27,616 nt of DNA, from positions 1-27,616 of the IMG/VR virus record IMGVR_UViG_3300007735_000564; one strand, written 5' to 3'. Under the pieces are notes generated by a model. The model was not told the DNA's origin, made no database searches, and saw only the letters and a list, made by a program, of their open reading frames with translations. Of the stretch, positions 17,260 to 23,869 are shown piece by piece (within the stretch, counting starts at the first letter, position 1; each line of letters opens with the position of its first letter). The position numbers were made by a program, and so were the translations under genes. This DNA comes from a virus.

Positions 17260-17657
17260 AGTGACCCTTGAAGAAAACTTACAAATGCTCTAAATGATTT
17301 TGGAGTATCTTGCATTGATGCCATAGAAGTCAGTGATGGTAAATATTTTGCAACAATGTCTTTATCATCTTGTTGAATTTGATTCATCATTAGTGCATCT
17401 GAACCAGCACCAGGACCACGATCTAAACCAGCAGTAATTGGTTCTTCAGGACGCTGTGTTTCAGCAAAGAGTTCTGTAACTGGAGCACCTGCTGGACGAC
17501 CACCTACGTTGTCTGCTACGCCACGTGTGGCTGCTAATGGAGCGCCTGATTTAACGGCTGCTGTCTCTACACCTTCACCATAATACTGTGATGGTAGATC
17601 TGTTCTTTTGGAAAATTTGCCAGGACCTGCAGCACCGGCGAGTGGACCTCTAGCCAT
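17256..17657 (-). CDS. Conserved small phage protein (MARGPLAGAAGPGK type)
   Basis: A 133-aa protein with a low-complexity first half: MARGPLAGAAGPGKFSKRTD, then QYYGEGVETAAVKSGAPLAA and TRGV, then Gly/Pro-rich DRGPGAGSDA; the last 45 residues are helical. The PLAGAAGPGK-S-RTD ... YGEG ... AGAP-AATRG order is one I recall from short proteins encoded just after the portal in aquatic and actinobacterial phages; their function is not known. ACAGGAGGAAACAG before the ATG is a strong ribosome site. It overlaps the upstream gene by eight bases. Confidence 0.75.
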   Translation of the reverse strand: MARGPLAGAAGPGKFSKRTDLPSQYYGEGVETAAVKSGAPLAATRGVADNVGGRPAGAPVTELFAETQRPEEPITAGLDRGPGAGSDALMMNQIQQDDKDIVAKYLPSLTSMASMQDTPKSFRAFVSFLQGSL

Positions 17658-17868
17658 CTGTTTCCTCCTGTATTGTTTCTAAATCTTGTGAAAATTCTTC
17701 CCACACTTTGATTGTGGCTGACTTTTGATTAGCGTGATATATAGATAATTCGTATAACTCAGAAGCAAACGCTTCTACTGTCTGTGTTAGGTTGTACATA
17801 AATCCTGCAAGAATGACAAGAAAATCTGTTGGGCGTACTGGACGCGGAAGTTTATCTTTACTACTCAT
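17650..17868 (-). CDS. Small conserved phage protein (72 aa)
   Basis: The ATG at 17868 is chosen over an in-frame GTG at 17880 because AAAGGTG sits at proper distance only for the ATG. The protein has a basic start (SSKDKLPRPVRP), a hydrophobic helix (TDFLVILAGFMYNLTQTVEA) and an acidic end (WEEFSQDLETIQEETDG). The hydrophobic helix is rather amphipathic and could be a helical bundle rather than a membrane span. No known function; it travels with the gene after it. Confidence 0.7.
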   Translation of the reverse strand: MSSKDKLPRPVRPTDFLVILAGFMYNLTQTVEAFASELYELSIYHANQKSATIKVWEEFSQDLETIQEETDG

Positions 17869-17895
17869 CGTCCAGTACACCTTTCAGGTTAATAA

Positions 17896-18027
17896 TTAAG
17901 CCTTCTTGCCTTTGCGTCCAGGAACGTTCATTCCGAAGAATACTTTTCCGCCTGCTGGCTTTGCTGTGTCTTTCTTGCCTTCTACTGGCTTTACTTGTAC
18001 AGCTTTTTCAAATGTACCTTTTTTCAT
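17896..18027 (-). CDS. Small basic protein (43 aa)
   Basis: Preceded by a consensus AGGAGGTG site, from ATG 18027 to TAA. The sequence is Lys-rich at both ends (MKKGTFEKAVQVKPVEGKKD and GRKGKKA) around a small hydrophobic patch (GKVFFGMNVPG). No family is recognised. Strong translation signals and its place between portal and the other small head genes argue that it is real. Confidence 0.7.
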   Translation of the reverse strand: MKKGTFEKAVQVKPVEGKKDTAKPAGGKVFFGMNVPGRKGKKA

Positions 18028-18044
18028 ATTTGCACCTCCTTCAC

Positions 18045-19796
18045 TTATGCTGCCCCACCAATAGAGGCTAGTAGTTGCGCTATATCGGGACGTTGACCAG
18101 CAGCAGGGGCCTGACCAGCTTGTTCTTGTGGAGGTTGCTGCGAGGCAGGAGCGGTGGCCGCACCTGCTGCTGGAATCTGTTGTTCCATACCTGGCGCTAC
18201 TACTGGCGCTGCTGGAACGGGTTCTGGCATAAATACTTTTTCTACAGTTGACTCTAGTGAGAGTCCCTTTTGGCGACCTTGGATAACACCTGCGATACGC
18301 TTGACAATCTCTTCAGGGTTTTGCCCCTGCGCCGCCATAGCAGGAATAGCTTGAGCATACTGAGCAACGGCCACACGCAAAGAGTCACGCATTTCTTCAA
18401 TATCAACACGCTGTTCCTCCTGTGTAACATTGAGGTCCATAGGAATCTCACGTCGTACATAGTCGCGGGAGACAAGTTTATCTGAACGCATTTGTAGTAA
18501 TGCGATGATGGCACGGTTAGGATCCATACCGGACATAATTCCGTAGCGTACGTCTACACCGTACTCGCCCTTGATGTCACGAGATGGTACGTACTTCATT
18601 GTGTATGGAGTACCGTCATCTGTTCCCTTGATTGTCTTTGTCATTGAACCGAAGATAACTTCGTCAACTTCAAAGCAGAGAGATACAAGTTCCATAAAGA
18701 GGCGTGCAAATTGTGCTTGAGCTGATTTAATCTGTGTATCAAATCCAGCCTGTAGTGCTTGTACACCACGACCTGTAACAACAGATGCGCTGATATCTCC
18801 TGAACGAGACTCAGGATAGCGAGCACCTAAGCGTAGTTCGCGCTCTAGGACACCGGACTCAGTAAAGACTCCAGGTGGTAATTCTAGTGGAACACGACGA
18901 ATATTCTGTGGTTGAGATGAACGCATAATTGCATCTGGACCAAGTGCTAGTTCTTGCACATCTTGTGGAATAGCAATAGGTGCTTGGATAGATTTCTCAG
19001 CGGCTTGAATCTGTAGTACTGCAAAGCGAGCACGAGCAAGTTGTACTGCTAGTACATCATCAAACTGACCACGTGCTTCTCCATCAAGAGATGAACGAGT
19101 AACGACACGTGCTAGGCACTTGCCAATCTGGTTTTTCACACGAGAGATAACTAGATTCTCACGCTCTGGTAGATAGATAAGGTCTTGGTCTTTGTCGTGG
19201 TAGCGAACCATTGAGATATAAGGGGAAGATGTCTGGTAGGCACGCTTGTTAATAATCTGGTCATAAAACTCTGGGTATTGTGATGCTAATGTTTCAGCAT
19301 CTGTTACTACAACCTGAGTCATAGAAGTACAACGACCAAAGCGGTCTACTTCTGGATATACACCAAAAGGATTAAGCAGACGGATACGAGGATTGTTTGT
19401 CTCATAATCCATCTCAATAATTGCTGGTAGAAGTCCGTATGTGTTGTACCAGTCTGCGCCTGTGTACATCTGAAGTTGTAAGTCAGAGGAACCGACGTAG
19501 TAGTTAGCAATACGAGTACGGGTATCTGCAGCTTTACGCTGAGCATCGGAAACCATATTAGTTGCTGCACAGTTAAAGGATGGCAGTGGTGCCATTGCCT
19601 CTGCTAGATCACGGGCAGCAACATCAATGAAGTTGGCGACTAGAGGCTTTGGATAGTCCTCTGAGAACATAGAAGGAAATACTTTTGAGATATCTCCTTG
19701 ACGTACAGACAACACATCGCGCATACGTTGGTCTCGCGCTGATGAGCGCGTACGCAACCGCGATAGTTTCGCGTCAACTTCTTTGACTGATAACAA
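18045..19796 (-). CDS. Portal protein
   Basis: A 583-aa protein. The start is TTG at 19796, with AAGGAA seven bases upstream; no better ATG or GTG lies nearby. The body shows the portal pattern: KPLVANFIDVAARDLAEAMA in the N-terminal domain, ADWYNTYGLLPAIIEMDYET and RIRLLNPFGVYPEVDRFGRC in the wing, a central helical region (RYPESRSGDISASVVTGRGV QALQAG), and a low-complexity Pro/Ala/Gln-rich C-terminus from about 525. It forms the dodecameric DNA gate at one capsid vertex and binds the terminase. It follows the terminase gene with only a microprotein gene between. Confidence 0.85.
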   Translation of the reverse strand: MLSVKEVDAKLSRLRTRSSARDQRMRDVLSVRQGDISKVFPSMFSEDYPKPLVANFIDVAARDLAEAMAPLPSFNCAATNMVSDAQRKAADTRTRIANYYVGSSDLQLQMYTGADWYNTYGLLPAIIEMDYETNNPRIRLLNPFGVYPEVDRFGRCTSMTQVVVTDAETLASQYPEFYDQIINKRAYQTSSPYISMVRYHDKDQDLIYLPERENLVISRVKNQIGKCLARVVTRSSLDGEARGQFDDVLAVQLARARFAVLQIQAAEKSIQAPIAIPQDVQELALGPDAIMRSSQPQNIRRVPLELPPGVFTESGVLERELRLGARYPESRSGDISASVVTGRGVQALQAGFDTQIKSAQAQFARLFMELVSLCFEVDEVIFGSMTKTIKGTDDGTPYTMKYVPSRDIKGEYGVDVRYGIMSGMDPNRAIIALLQMRSDKLVSRDYVRREIPMDLNVTQEEQRVDIEEMRDSLRVAVAQYAQAIPAMAAQGQNPEEIVKRIAGVIQGRQKGLSLESTVEKVFMPEPVPAAPVVAPGMEQQIPAAGAATAPASQQPPQEQAGQAPAAGQRPDIAQLLASIGGAA

Positions 19797-19818
19797 TGTG
19801 GGGTTCCTTAATTAGTTA

Positions 19819-19896
19819 TTAACACTTGCAGGCTTTTTTGGACTTGCCGCACTTCTTGCACTTCATATCGGACTTCTTAATCATAGTCTTAGCCAT
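19819..19896 (-). CDS. Cys/Lys-rich microprotein (25 aa)
   Basis: Very short, but with a consensus AAGGAG ribosome site correctly spaced before the ATG. The protein is MAKTMIKKSDMKCKKCGKSK followed by KACKC, with five clustered Cys residues in a CxxC...CxC pattern among many Lys, fit for one zinc ion. It fills the gap between terminase and portal. Too short for homology by eye; the ribosome site and reading frame are the main support. Confidence 0.6.
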   Translation of the reverse strand: MAKTMIKKSDMKCKKCGKSKKACKC

Positions 19897-19906
19897 TGTG
19901 GTCTCC

Positions 19907-21769
19907 TTAGATGAATGTTTTGTTTTGCTCTGCGAATAGTTCATCTAGGTTGACAACTGTTCGCTTACCTATCTCGTGACGAGACAGGAATGGGTTTGCT
20001 AGGTGATGCTTTGAGTACTTGCCGTAGTTGAGCATCTCACGGGCGCGGATCTCACAGAACCAGAGCGCCATTACTAAGTCAGTCTTACCCTTAGTAGTTG
20101 GAGACCACGTAATCAATTGCTCAATAAGAGCTTTGACATTCTCGGTCTGATCTGAAGGTAAGTGAATAAGATTATCTCGGTGGTGCTTGCCATCGTGTTG
20201 CTTTGTACCAAAGAGGCTAGACATAGAGGCTACGCCAAAACCAGCATCCCATTTATTCTGACCGGTATGGTGTTCCTTGAATTGAACTCCACGAGTTGCC
20301 AAGTGCTGACGGATGCCTTCATCTTGTGTAAGGAAAGACTGGAAAGCGTTCTTCTCTACAATCCATTCGGACGGTGAGTAGATAGAAGTCCAGTCAAAGA
20401 TTAAGTTACGAATTGCTGCAGGTGATGGTCGGGTAATCTTAATAGCATCTACGATGTAGCGCTTATTAGAACTACGGTCTACCGCGTAGCAGATAGCTGC
20501 GGTATCGCCAATCATTGCAGGGTCTAGCCCGCAGATAATAGAAAAGCCGTTCAAGTCTCGCGGATGTCCAGGGTGGCCTGCAATCAACGGACCTGACTTA
20601 CGCATACCGTCAATAGAGCCACGTACACATACTGGGTCAAAGGCTGAGTCATCTGATATATCTTGTTGCTGATAAATCAAAGCCCAGGTACTAGCATCCA
20701 TAGACTGGCGTTCGTTAAATAAGTTGCGACCTGACCAGCGTGGGTATAGACCAGTAACCTCATCCTTATCGGATTCAGCTTGTCCATCGAAGGGTGCATC
20801 TGATGCAGGCCACAAAGTTTCCCATTTGTCGGGGTCTTCATCTGCTGTCAGAAGCGCCGGCATCGCAAGATATGTCCACGGGACGAGACCGCCTGGGTAG
20901 CGGTCCTCATTGCGTAATTCTTTATAGAGGTCAACGGAAGCCACACGGGTACCGATAATAATAAGTTTACCTGTTGGGTTTAGACGAGAGCGTACGTCCT
21001 GTGTTAGCCACTTAATCTGACGTTCAAAGTCATTAGCGTTAGACAAGGTAACAGCATCGTCTACAATAATCATATCGGCACGCTTGCCGTAAATCTGACC
21101 GCCGATACCGACGGCTTCAATGTTCGGATCTTTTTCACCAGACTCACGGAGTTCATCTCCGAAGGTGATACGGGTTGCCTGCCACGATGCTGACTTAGAG
21201 TTAAAGCCAACACCAGCGGCGTAAGCCTGCTGGAGCTGCTCATACATCGGGTGAGTCAGTCTCTGCTTAATAGCGTAGAGAAAGTCTGCGGCTAAGCTCT
21301 GTGTCTGAGAAACAATCAGGACTCTAAAGTTCGGGTTCTGGGCTACCATCCACGTTACGTAGTCCACGGTTATCGTCATAGACTTGGCGTGGTTTGGCGG
21401 GATGTTAATGAGGATTCTATTGTTAGCAACGCCTGGCTCATACTTCATAGCGGGGTGTAACCAACTTGGCGGCCTACCCTCGATAACATCTACAATGTTC
21501 TTCTGGTGGGCGAAAGTCTTGGAGTGTAGGAAGCGTTCACGGAACTCTTCAAAGGAGATGTCGTGGACATCGCCTGAGGCAAAGGACTTGTCTTTGAGTC
21601 CGAGCCGTGTACGGTCAATCTTATCGGTGAAGACCTTATCAGTGCGCCGGTAGTATTCGTATGTCTTCATAGACTTACCAGCTGAGGCACACGCCTGCTC
21701 GATAGTCATACCCTCTGCTACACAACCAAGGATAATTCTTTTGGCTATGTCTGCACTGTTTTCTGCCAC
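19907..21769 (-). CDS. terL: Terminase large subunit with N-terminal HTH
   Basis: A 620-aa DNA-packaging motor, starting at GTG 21769 with AGGAG upstream. Residues 1-60 contain a helix-turn-helix of small-terminase style (GMTIEQACASAGKSMKTYEY). The ATPase has a variant Walker A (PPNHAKS, 124-130), Walker B (MIIVDD, 233-238) and coupling motif GTR (273-275). The nuclease has GLDPAMIGDTAAICYAVD from 414 and a late Asp in GKTDLVMALWF. It should bind the portal, translocate DNA by ATP hydrolysis and cut genome ends. No separate small terminase gene appears in the window, so the N-terminal domain may do the DNA recognition. Confidence 0.9.
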   Translation of the reverse strand: MAENSADIAKRIILGCVAEGMTIEQACASAGKSMKTYEYYRRTDKVFTDKIDRTRLGLKDKSFASGDVHDISFEEFRERFLHSKTFAHQKNIVDVIEGRPPSWLHPAMKYEPGVANNRILINIPPNHAKSMTITVDYVTWMVAQNPNFRVLIVSQTQSLAADFLYAIKQRLTHPMYEQLQQAYAAGVGFNSKSASWQATRITFGDELRESGEKDPNIEAVGIGGQIYGKRADMIIVDDAVTLSNANDFERQIKWLTQDVRSRLNPTGKLIIIGTRVASVDLYKELRNEDRYPGGLVPWTYLAMPALLTADEDPDKWETLWPASDAPFDGQAESDKDEVTGLYPRWSGRNLFNERQSMDASTWALIYQQQDISDDSAFDPVCVRGSIDGMRKSGPLIAGHPGHPRDLNGFSIICGLDPAMIGDTAAICYAVDRSSNKRYIVDAIKITRPSPAAIRNLIFDWTSIYSPSEWIVEKNAFQSFLTQDEGIRQHLATRGVQFKEHHTGQNKWDAGFGVASMSSLFGTKQHDGKHHRDNLIHLPSDQTENVKALIEQLITWSPTTKGKTDLVMALWFCEIRAREMLNYGKYSKHHLANPFLSRHEIGKRTVVNLDELFAEQNKTFI

Positions 21770-21781
21770 GGATCTCCTAAT

Positions 21782-21794
21782 GGCGCGAAGCGCC
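21782..21794 (-). promoter_or_regulatory. Hairpin immediately upstream of terminase ribosome site
   Basis: GGCGC-GAA-GCGCC is a perfect 5-bp stem with a three-base loop, four bases before the AGGAG of the terminase gene. On the late transcript it would sit at the edge of the ribosome footprint. An A6T4 tract follows on the upstream side. It could tune terminase translation or act as part of a packaging signal. Confidence 0.5.
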
Positions 21795-21813
21795 GAAAAA
21801 ATTTTGGGGACGG

Positions 21814-21843
21814 GCCGGAATCATTCGATTCCTTTATACCGGC
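21814..21843. repeat. Nested inverted repeat
   Basis: GGAATC-ATTC-GATTCC forms a 6-bp stem with a four-base loop, and GCCGG / CCGGC encloses it as an alternative outer stem. TACCGGCT recurs at about 21837 and again at about 21867, so the outer arm has two possible partners. Confidence 0.5.
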
Positions 21844-21882
21844 TTGAAGGGGATTTTTAATTAAGTACCGGCTAAGGTAATT

Positions 21883-21894
21883 GATAGAACTATC
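21883..21894. repeat. Short hairpin GATAG-AA-CTATC
   Basis: Perfect 5-bp stem with a two-base loop; equally readable as a 12-bp palindrome for a dimeric DNA-binding protein. Confidence 0.35.
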
Positions 21895-21904
21895 CCAACT
21901 AAAA

Positions 21905-22043
21905 CCCGCGACTGCGGGGACTGGTCGGGCTTGAACGCCCGAAGGAGCCACAGCGACTGAGGGGTAAGTCAGCGCTCATCCTTAGGGGACTCGCGTAGGG
22001 TAACCGTAGCGAGTAATTCGGGGCTTCCCCGGCTTACAGCCCC
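21905..22043 (-). ncRNA. Array of five hairpins: structured leader or non-coding RNA candidate
   Basis: Five stems follow each other with little between them: CCCGC/GCGGG (21905-21918); TCGGGC/GCCCGA (21925-21942); an extended stem AAGGA...AGCG-A-CTGA with TCAG-CGCT...TCCTT (21942-21983); ACTCGC/GCGAGT (21989-22014) with GGTAACC in its loop; and GGGGCT/AGCCCC (22020-22043), which competes with a tighter GGGG-CTT-CCCC. This density of G+C-rich stems contrasts with the AT-rich surroundings. On the minus strand it would be the 5' leader of the terminase message; on either strand it could be a stand-alone RNA or a packaging/origin element. No tRNA cloverleaf fits. Confidence 0.5.
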
Positions 22044-22059
22044 TACTATATAGAAGGCA

Positions 22060-22078
22060 GGAAATTTAGACCATTTCC
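22060..22078. repeat. Inverted repeat GGAAAT / ATTTCC
   Basis: A perfect 6-bp stem with a seven-base loop that closes the run of hairpins on the early side of the late leader. AT-rich, unlike the five stems to its left; may be an operator rather than an RNA stem. Confidence 0.4.
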
Positions 22079-22192
22079 CGCGTTGGTATTACATATCTTT
22101 AATAATGTGGTGTAACTCACACGGTTTGCTATTCTGACCTGCGGTTTTACCAGATCCAGCTTTCACTTTAGGAAATATATTTATTTGGGGAG

Positions 22193-22222
22193 TATATACC
22201 TCCGCGCCAAGAAATTAAGCAA
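22193..22222 (-). promoter_or_regulatory. Possible late promoter (leftward)
   Basis: Read on the minus strand, TTGCTT and TATATA are separated by 18 bases, weakly matching sigma70-type -35 and -10 boxes. It would start a leader of about 420 bases that contains the hairpin array. The match is imperfect and a phage-encoded activator may be needed. Confidence 0.3.
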
Positions 22223-22267
22223 CAGGGGGTCTGTTTTCTGCCTGTACGCCTTGCCCCTAGCCCCTTG

Positions 22268-22289
22268 CCTATTTTTTAAGAGCAATAGG
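22268..22289. repeat. Inverted repeat around T-run
   Basis: CCTATT and AATAGG form a 6-bp stem around a ten-base loop that includes the end of a T6 run. It might be an operator or weak terminator between the two halves of the hub. Confidence 0.3.
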
Positions 22290-22337
22290 AGAAGAGTAAG
22301 AGCGTGCTAACCCTACGGCACTTTATTAACATCTCCC

Positions 22338-22527
22338 GCAGCACTATTAAGTAACCGCTCTAATAGCTAAGCCGATAACACCGAGCAGCTCTAGCCGATA
22401 GCTCTAACATCTCGCAGCTCTAGCGGATCGCAGCTAATAGCTCGCAGCTCTAAGCTCTTACCTATGTTACCCGTGAGTAATGTTACCCGTGAGTAGAGCT
22501 TAAAAGCTGCCCTAGATAGCAGCTAAA
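22338..22527. repeat. Iteron-like GCAGCTCTA repeats
   Basis: GCAGCTCTA occurs at 22385, 22414 and 22444, spaced 29 and 30 bp, the first two extended to GCAGCTCTAGC. Variants occur at 22338 (GCAGCACTA), 22430 (GCAGCTAAT) and 22519 (GCAGCTAAA). Several further AGCTCTAA units lie between. Regular spacing near three helical turns suggests a protein binding along one face of the DNA, as at replication origins or repressor arrays. Confidence 0.6.
22464..22495. repeat. Perfect 16-bp tandem direct repeat
   Basis: ATGTTACCCGTGAGTA occurs twice with no spacer. It lies between the GCAGCTCTA repeats and the early promoter-like element. A tandem operator or an origin-protein binding site is likely. Confidence 0.7.
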
Positions 22528-22556
22528 AGATCTAAAAGAATTAAGCTCTTGCCTAC

Positions 22557-22584
22557 TTGACTATAGGGGATAGTACGGTACTTT
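22557..22584 (+). promoter_or_regulatory. Possible early promoter with palindromic operator
   Basis: TTGACT at 22557-22562 is followed after 16 bases by TACTTT at 22579-22584, a moderate sigma70-like pair, about 50 bases before the first early ATG. The spacer holds the palindrome AGTAC-G-GTACT (22572-22582), where a repressor dimer would block polymerase. Confidence 0.4.
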
Positions 22585-22633
22585 TATCTAGTGGGCAGAT
22601 AGCCCGCGAGCTTTACCTACCGAAAGGCTTACT

Positions 22634-22870
22634 ATGTATACAAGTGCAGATGTAAACACAGATGTAAATACAGATGTAAAAAAGATAGTGCTATTCATTA
22701 AGAATTGCCTACGTGATGAGGGTTATTCTAAAGAGCTTATAGCTTACTTATTTAGCACCTATGATCTAGAGAGCTTTATTACACAGAGTAAAGGGTGGAA
22801 TAGATTACAGCTTGCGACTCACTTTCTTACTCACGCCCGCACTATTGACGCAGCAGCTACCAACTATTAA
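22634..22870 (+). CDS. First early protein (78 aa), unknown function
   Basis: The first gene of the rightward operon, with GAAAGG before the ATG. The N-terminus encodes a short repeat, ADVNTDVNTDVKK, from three nearly identical 12-base units (22646-22681). The rest is helical: KIVLFIKNCLRDEGYSKELI, FSTYDLESFITQ, and NRLQLATHFLTHARTID. No family is recognised. As the promoter-proximal gene it should be among the earliest expressed; a regulatory or host-interaction role is inferred. Confidence 0.7.
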   Translation: MYTSADVNTDVNTDVKKIVLFIKNCLRDEGYSKELIAYLFSTYDLESFITQSKGWNRLQLATHFLTHARTIDAAATNY

Positions 22871-22880
22871 GGATAAATAA

Positions 22881-23003
22881 ATGGCACTTAAATTAGACTA
22901 TAAAGTGTGCGATAAATGCGCTCACCTACTTACAGAGCTTTACTTTACGGCGGATAGTGCGACTTGCTCTATCTGTATTAATCCGAAGGGAATAAATAAA
23001 TGA
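22881..23003 (+). CDS. Zinc-ribbon microprotein (40 aa)
   Basis: ATG with AAGGA upstream; the stop overlaps the next start as ATGA. Two Cys pairs (CDKC and CSIC) about 18 residues apart form a mini zinc ribbon. The segment LDYKVCDKCAH resembles LYKVCGKCTR of the 40-aa protein at 24033, also at DNA level. Probably a nucleic-acid or protein-binding zinc module. Confidence 0.7.
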   Translation: MALKLDYKVCDKCAHLLTELYFTADSATCSICINPKGINK

Positions 23004-23413
23004 ACACAGACACACAGACGCAGACTATGGATGAGCTACTTAATGAGCTAGGCGTAACTATGCGGGTGTTAGGTTATGACTGCCACCCCGCTAAAGTCAC
23101 AGAGTGGCAGAGTAAAGCTAATTGCTACCGCGTGCGCCTTATCTATGGCAAGCGGTATTATTCTCTTTATTACTATACAGGGCGCGGTATTAAGAGCGAG
23201 CCTACGGCTAGCGATGTAATCGCTTGCCTAAGTAATGACGCCTCTATCCTAGAAAGCTGCTCGGATCTAGAGTGCTTTAAGGCGTGTATGGGTGAGGATA
23301 GCGATACGGCTAACACGTACCGCGCCATTAAGCGGCAGACTGCCCGCTTTCATAAGCTAATCGGTGACGCTAACACGCTAGAGCGTATTGCTACCCTAGC
23401 GCGTGAGATGTAA
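23000..23413 (+). CDS. Conserved phage protein of unknown function (137 aa)
   Basis: Starts at an ATG overlapping the previous stop, with AAGGGA upstream. After a polar start, the body reads YRVRLIYGKRYYSLYYYTGR, then SEPTASDVIACLSNDAS, then LECFKACMGEDSDTANTYRA and KQTARFHKLIG. This follows a widespread phage family: a beta unit, an EPTaaDVLxCLxxDA segment, an acidic D-DS---A--TY turn, and a final Q---L---G helix. I know of no established function for it. It is the best conserved-looking gene at the left end of the early operon. Confidence 0.8.
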   Translation: MNTDTQTQTMDELLNELGVTMRVLGYDCHPAKVTEWQSKANCYRVRLIYGKRYYSLYYYTGRGIKSEPTASDVIACLSNDASILESCSDLECFKACMGEDSDTANTYRAIKRQTARFHKLIGDANTLERIATLAREM

Positions 23414-23424
23414 GGGGCGAGCTT

Positions 23425-23586
23425 ATGAGCGCGTATGAGTATGAAATACAGGGCAATTATGGCTACGGGTGGGATCTACTTACCACAGAGGAGACACTTA
23501 CAGAGGCACGCGAGCAGCTTGCTACTTACCGAGCTAATGAGCGGATACCGCTAAGAATTAAGCGGGTTAAGGCGGTGGAATTATGA
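23425..23586 (+). CDS. Conserved small phage protein (YEIQGNYGYGW, 53 aa)
   Basis: ATG behind AAGGGG. The protein follows the order YEIQGNYGYGWDLLTTEETL, then EAREQLATYRANER, then IPLRIKRV. This matches a small phage family with a YEIQGNYGYGWE start, an E-l--Y-eNe middle and a FRI-k-RV end, seen across many phages; function unknown. The stop overlaps the next ATG as ATGA. Confidence 0.8.
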   Translation: MSAYEYEIQGNYGYGWDLLTTEETLTEAREQLATYRANERIPLRIKRVKAVEL

Positions 23587-23726
23587 GCGATGAATTAGAG
23601 GTGTTAAGGCTAGAGTATTGGCACGCACGTAATAACCCTTTATTCGATAAACCCGAGCAGTATTGCTATCTATTAGACTTAATAATCGAAAGAATCGAAG
23701 AGCTAGAGAAAGAGAGGGCAGACTAG
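23583..23726 (+). CDS. Small acidic helical protein (47 aa)
   Basis: ATG within the previous stop, with AAGGCGGTGG upstream. The sequence is acidic and leucine-rich: MSDELEVLRLEYWHARNNPL, then YLLDLIIERIEELEKERAD, probably two helices. No family is recognised. The last codons contain the GAGAGGGCA that serves as ribosome site of the following GTG gene. Confidence 0.65.
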   Translation: MSDELEVLRLEYWHARNNPLFDKPEQYCYLLDLIIERIEELEKERAD

Positions 23727-23869
23727 TGAGACTTACACGGCGCGGGCGCATAGTGCGAGCAGTATTTATCCTTATCGGGATCGCTGCGCTCTATTGGATA
23801 AGCGGTCACGTATGGTACACGCCTAACGGCTACTGTATCGGTGAGATGAGTGAGTGCGTAAAGCTCTAG
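23726..23869 (+). CDS. Single-span membrane protein (47 aa)
   Basis: The GTG at 23726 overlaps the preceding TAG and follows GAGAGGGCA; a longer frame from 23663 lies inside the previous gene. The protein has a basic start (RLTRRGRIVR), one membrane helix (AVFILIGIAALYWISGHVW, about 12-30) and a short outer tail with NGYCIGEMSEC. I recall small actinobacteriophage membrane proteins with this basic-helix-GYC-G-M-EC plan. Function unknown; lysis timing or exclusion are options. Confidence 0.75.
   Translation: MRLTRRGRIVRAVFILIGIAALYWISGHVWYTPNGYCIGEMSECVKL

Larger units (their letters stand above)
21770..22633. other. Divergent non-coding hub between late and early operons
   Basis: About 860 bases without a convincing gene. 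The terminase side (to about 22080) holds a succession of inverted repeats; the middle is AT-rich with a possible leftward promoter; the early side carries iteron-like repeats, a 16-bp tandem repeat and a rightward promoter-like element. Both operons start from here, so it should contain the main switch, and it is a good candidate for the replication origin or the packaging site. A 68-residue minus frame at 21745-21951 lies across the hairpins and the terminase start and is not accepted. Confidence 0.7.

Noticed and set aside
21925-21942. tRNA T-arm-like stem (minus strand CGGGC-GTTCAA-GCCCG)
   Set aside because: The conserved T-loop register cannot pair as in a tRNA and no acceptor, D or anticodon arm can be built around it.
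21745-21951. A 68-residue minus-strand frame upstream of the terminase
   Set aside because: It overlaps the terminase start, has no ribosome site, and coincides with the hairpin array, whose stems better explain the sequence.
22338-22495. CRISPR-like array
   Set aside because: The repeats are short (9-16 bp), spacers are absent or unequal, and no cas gene is near.
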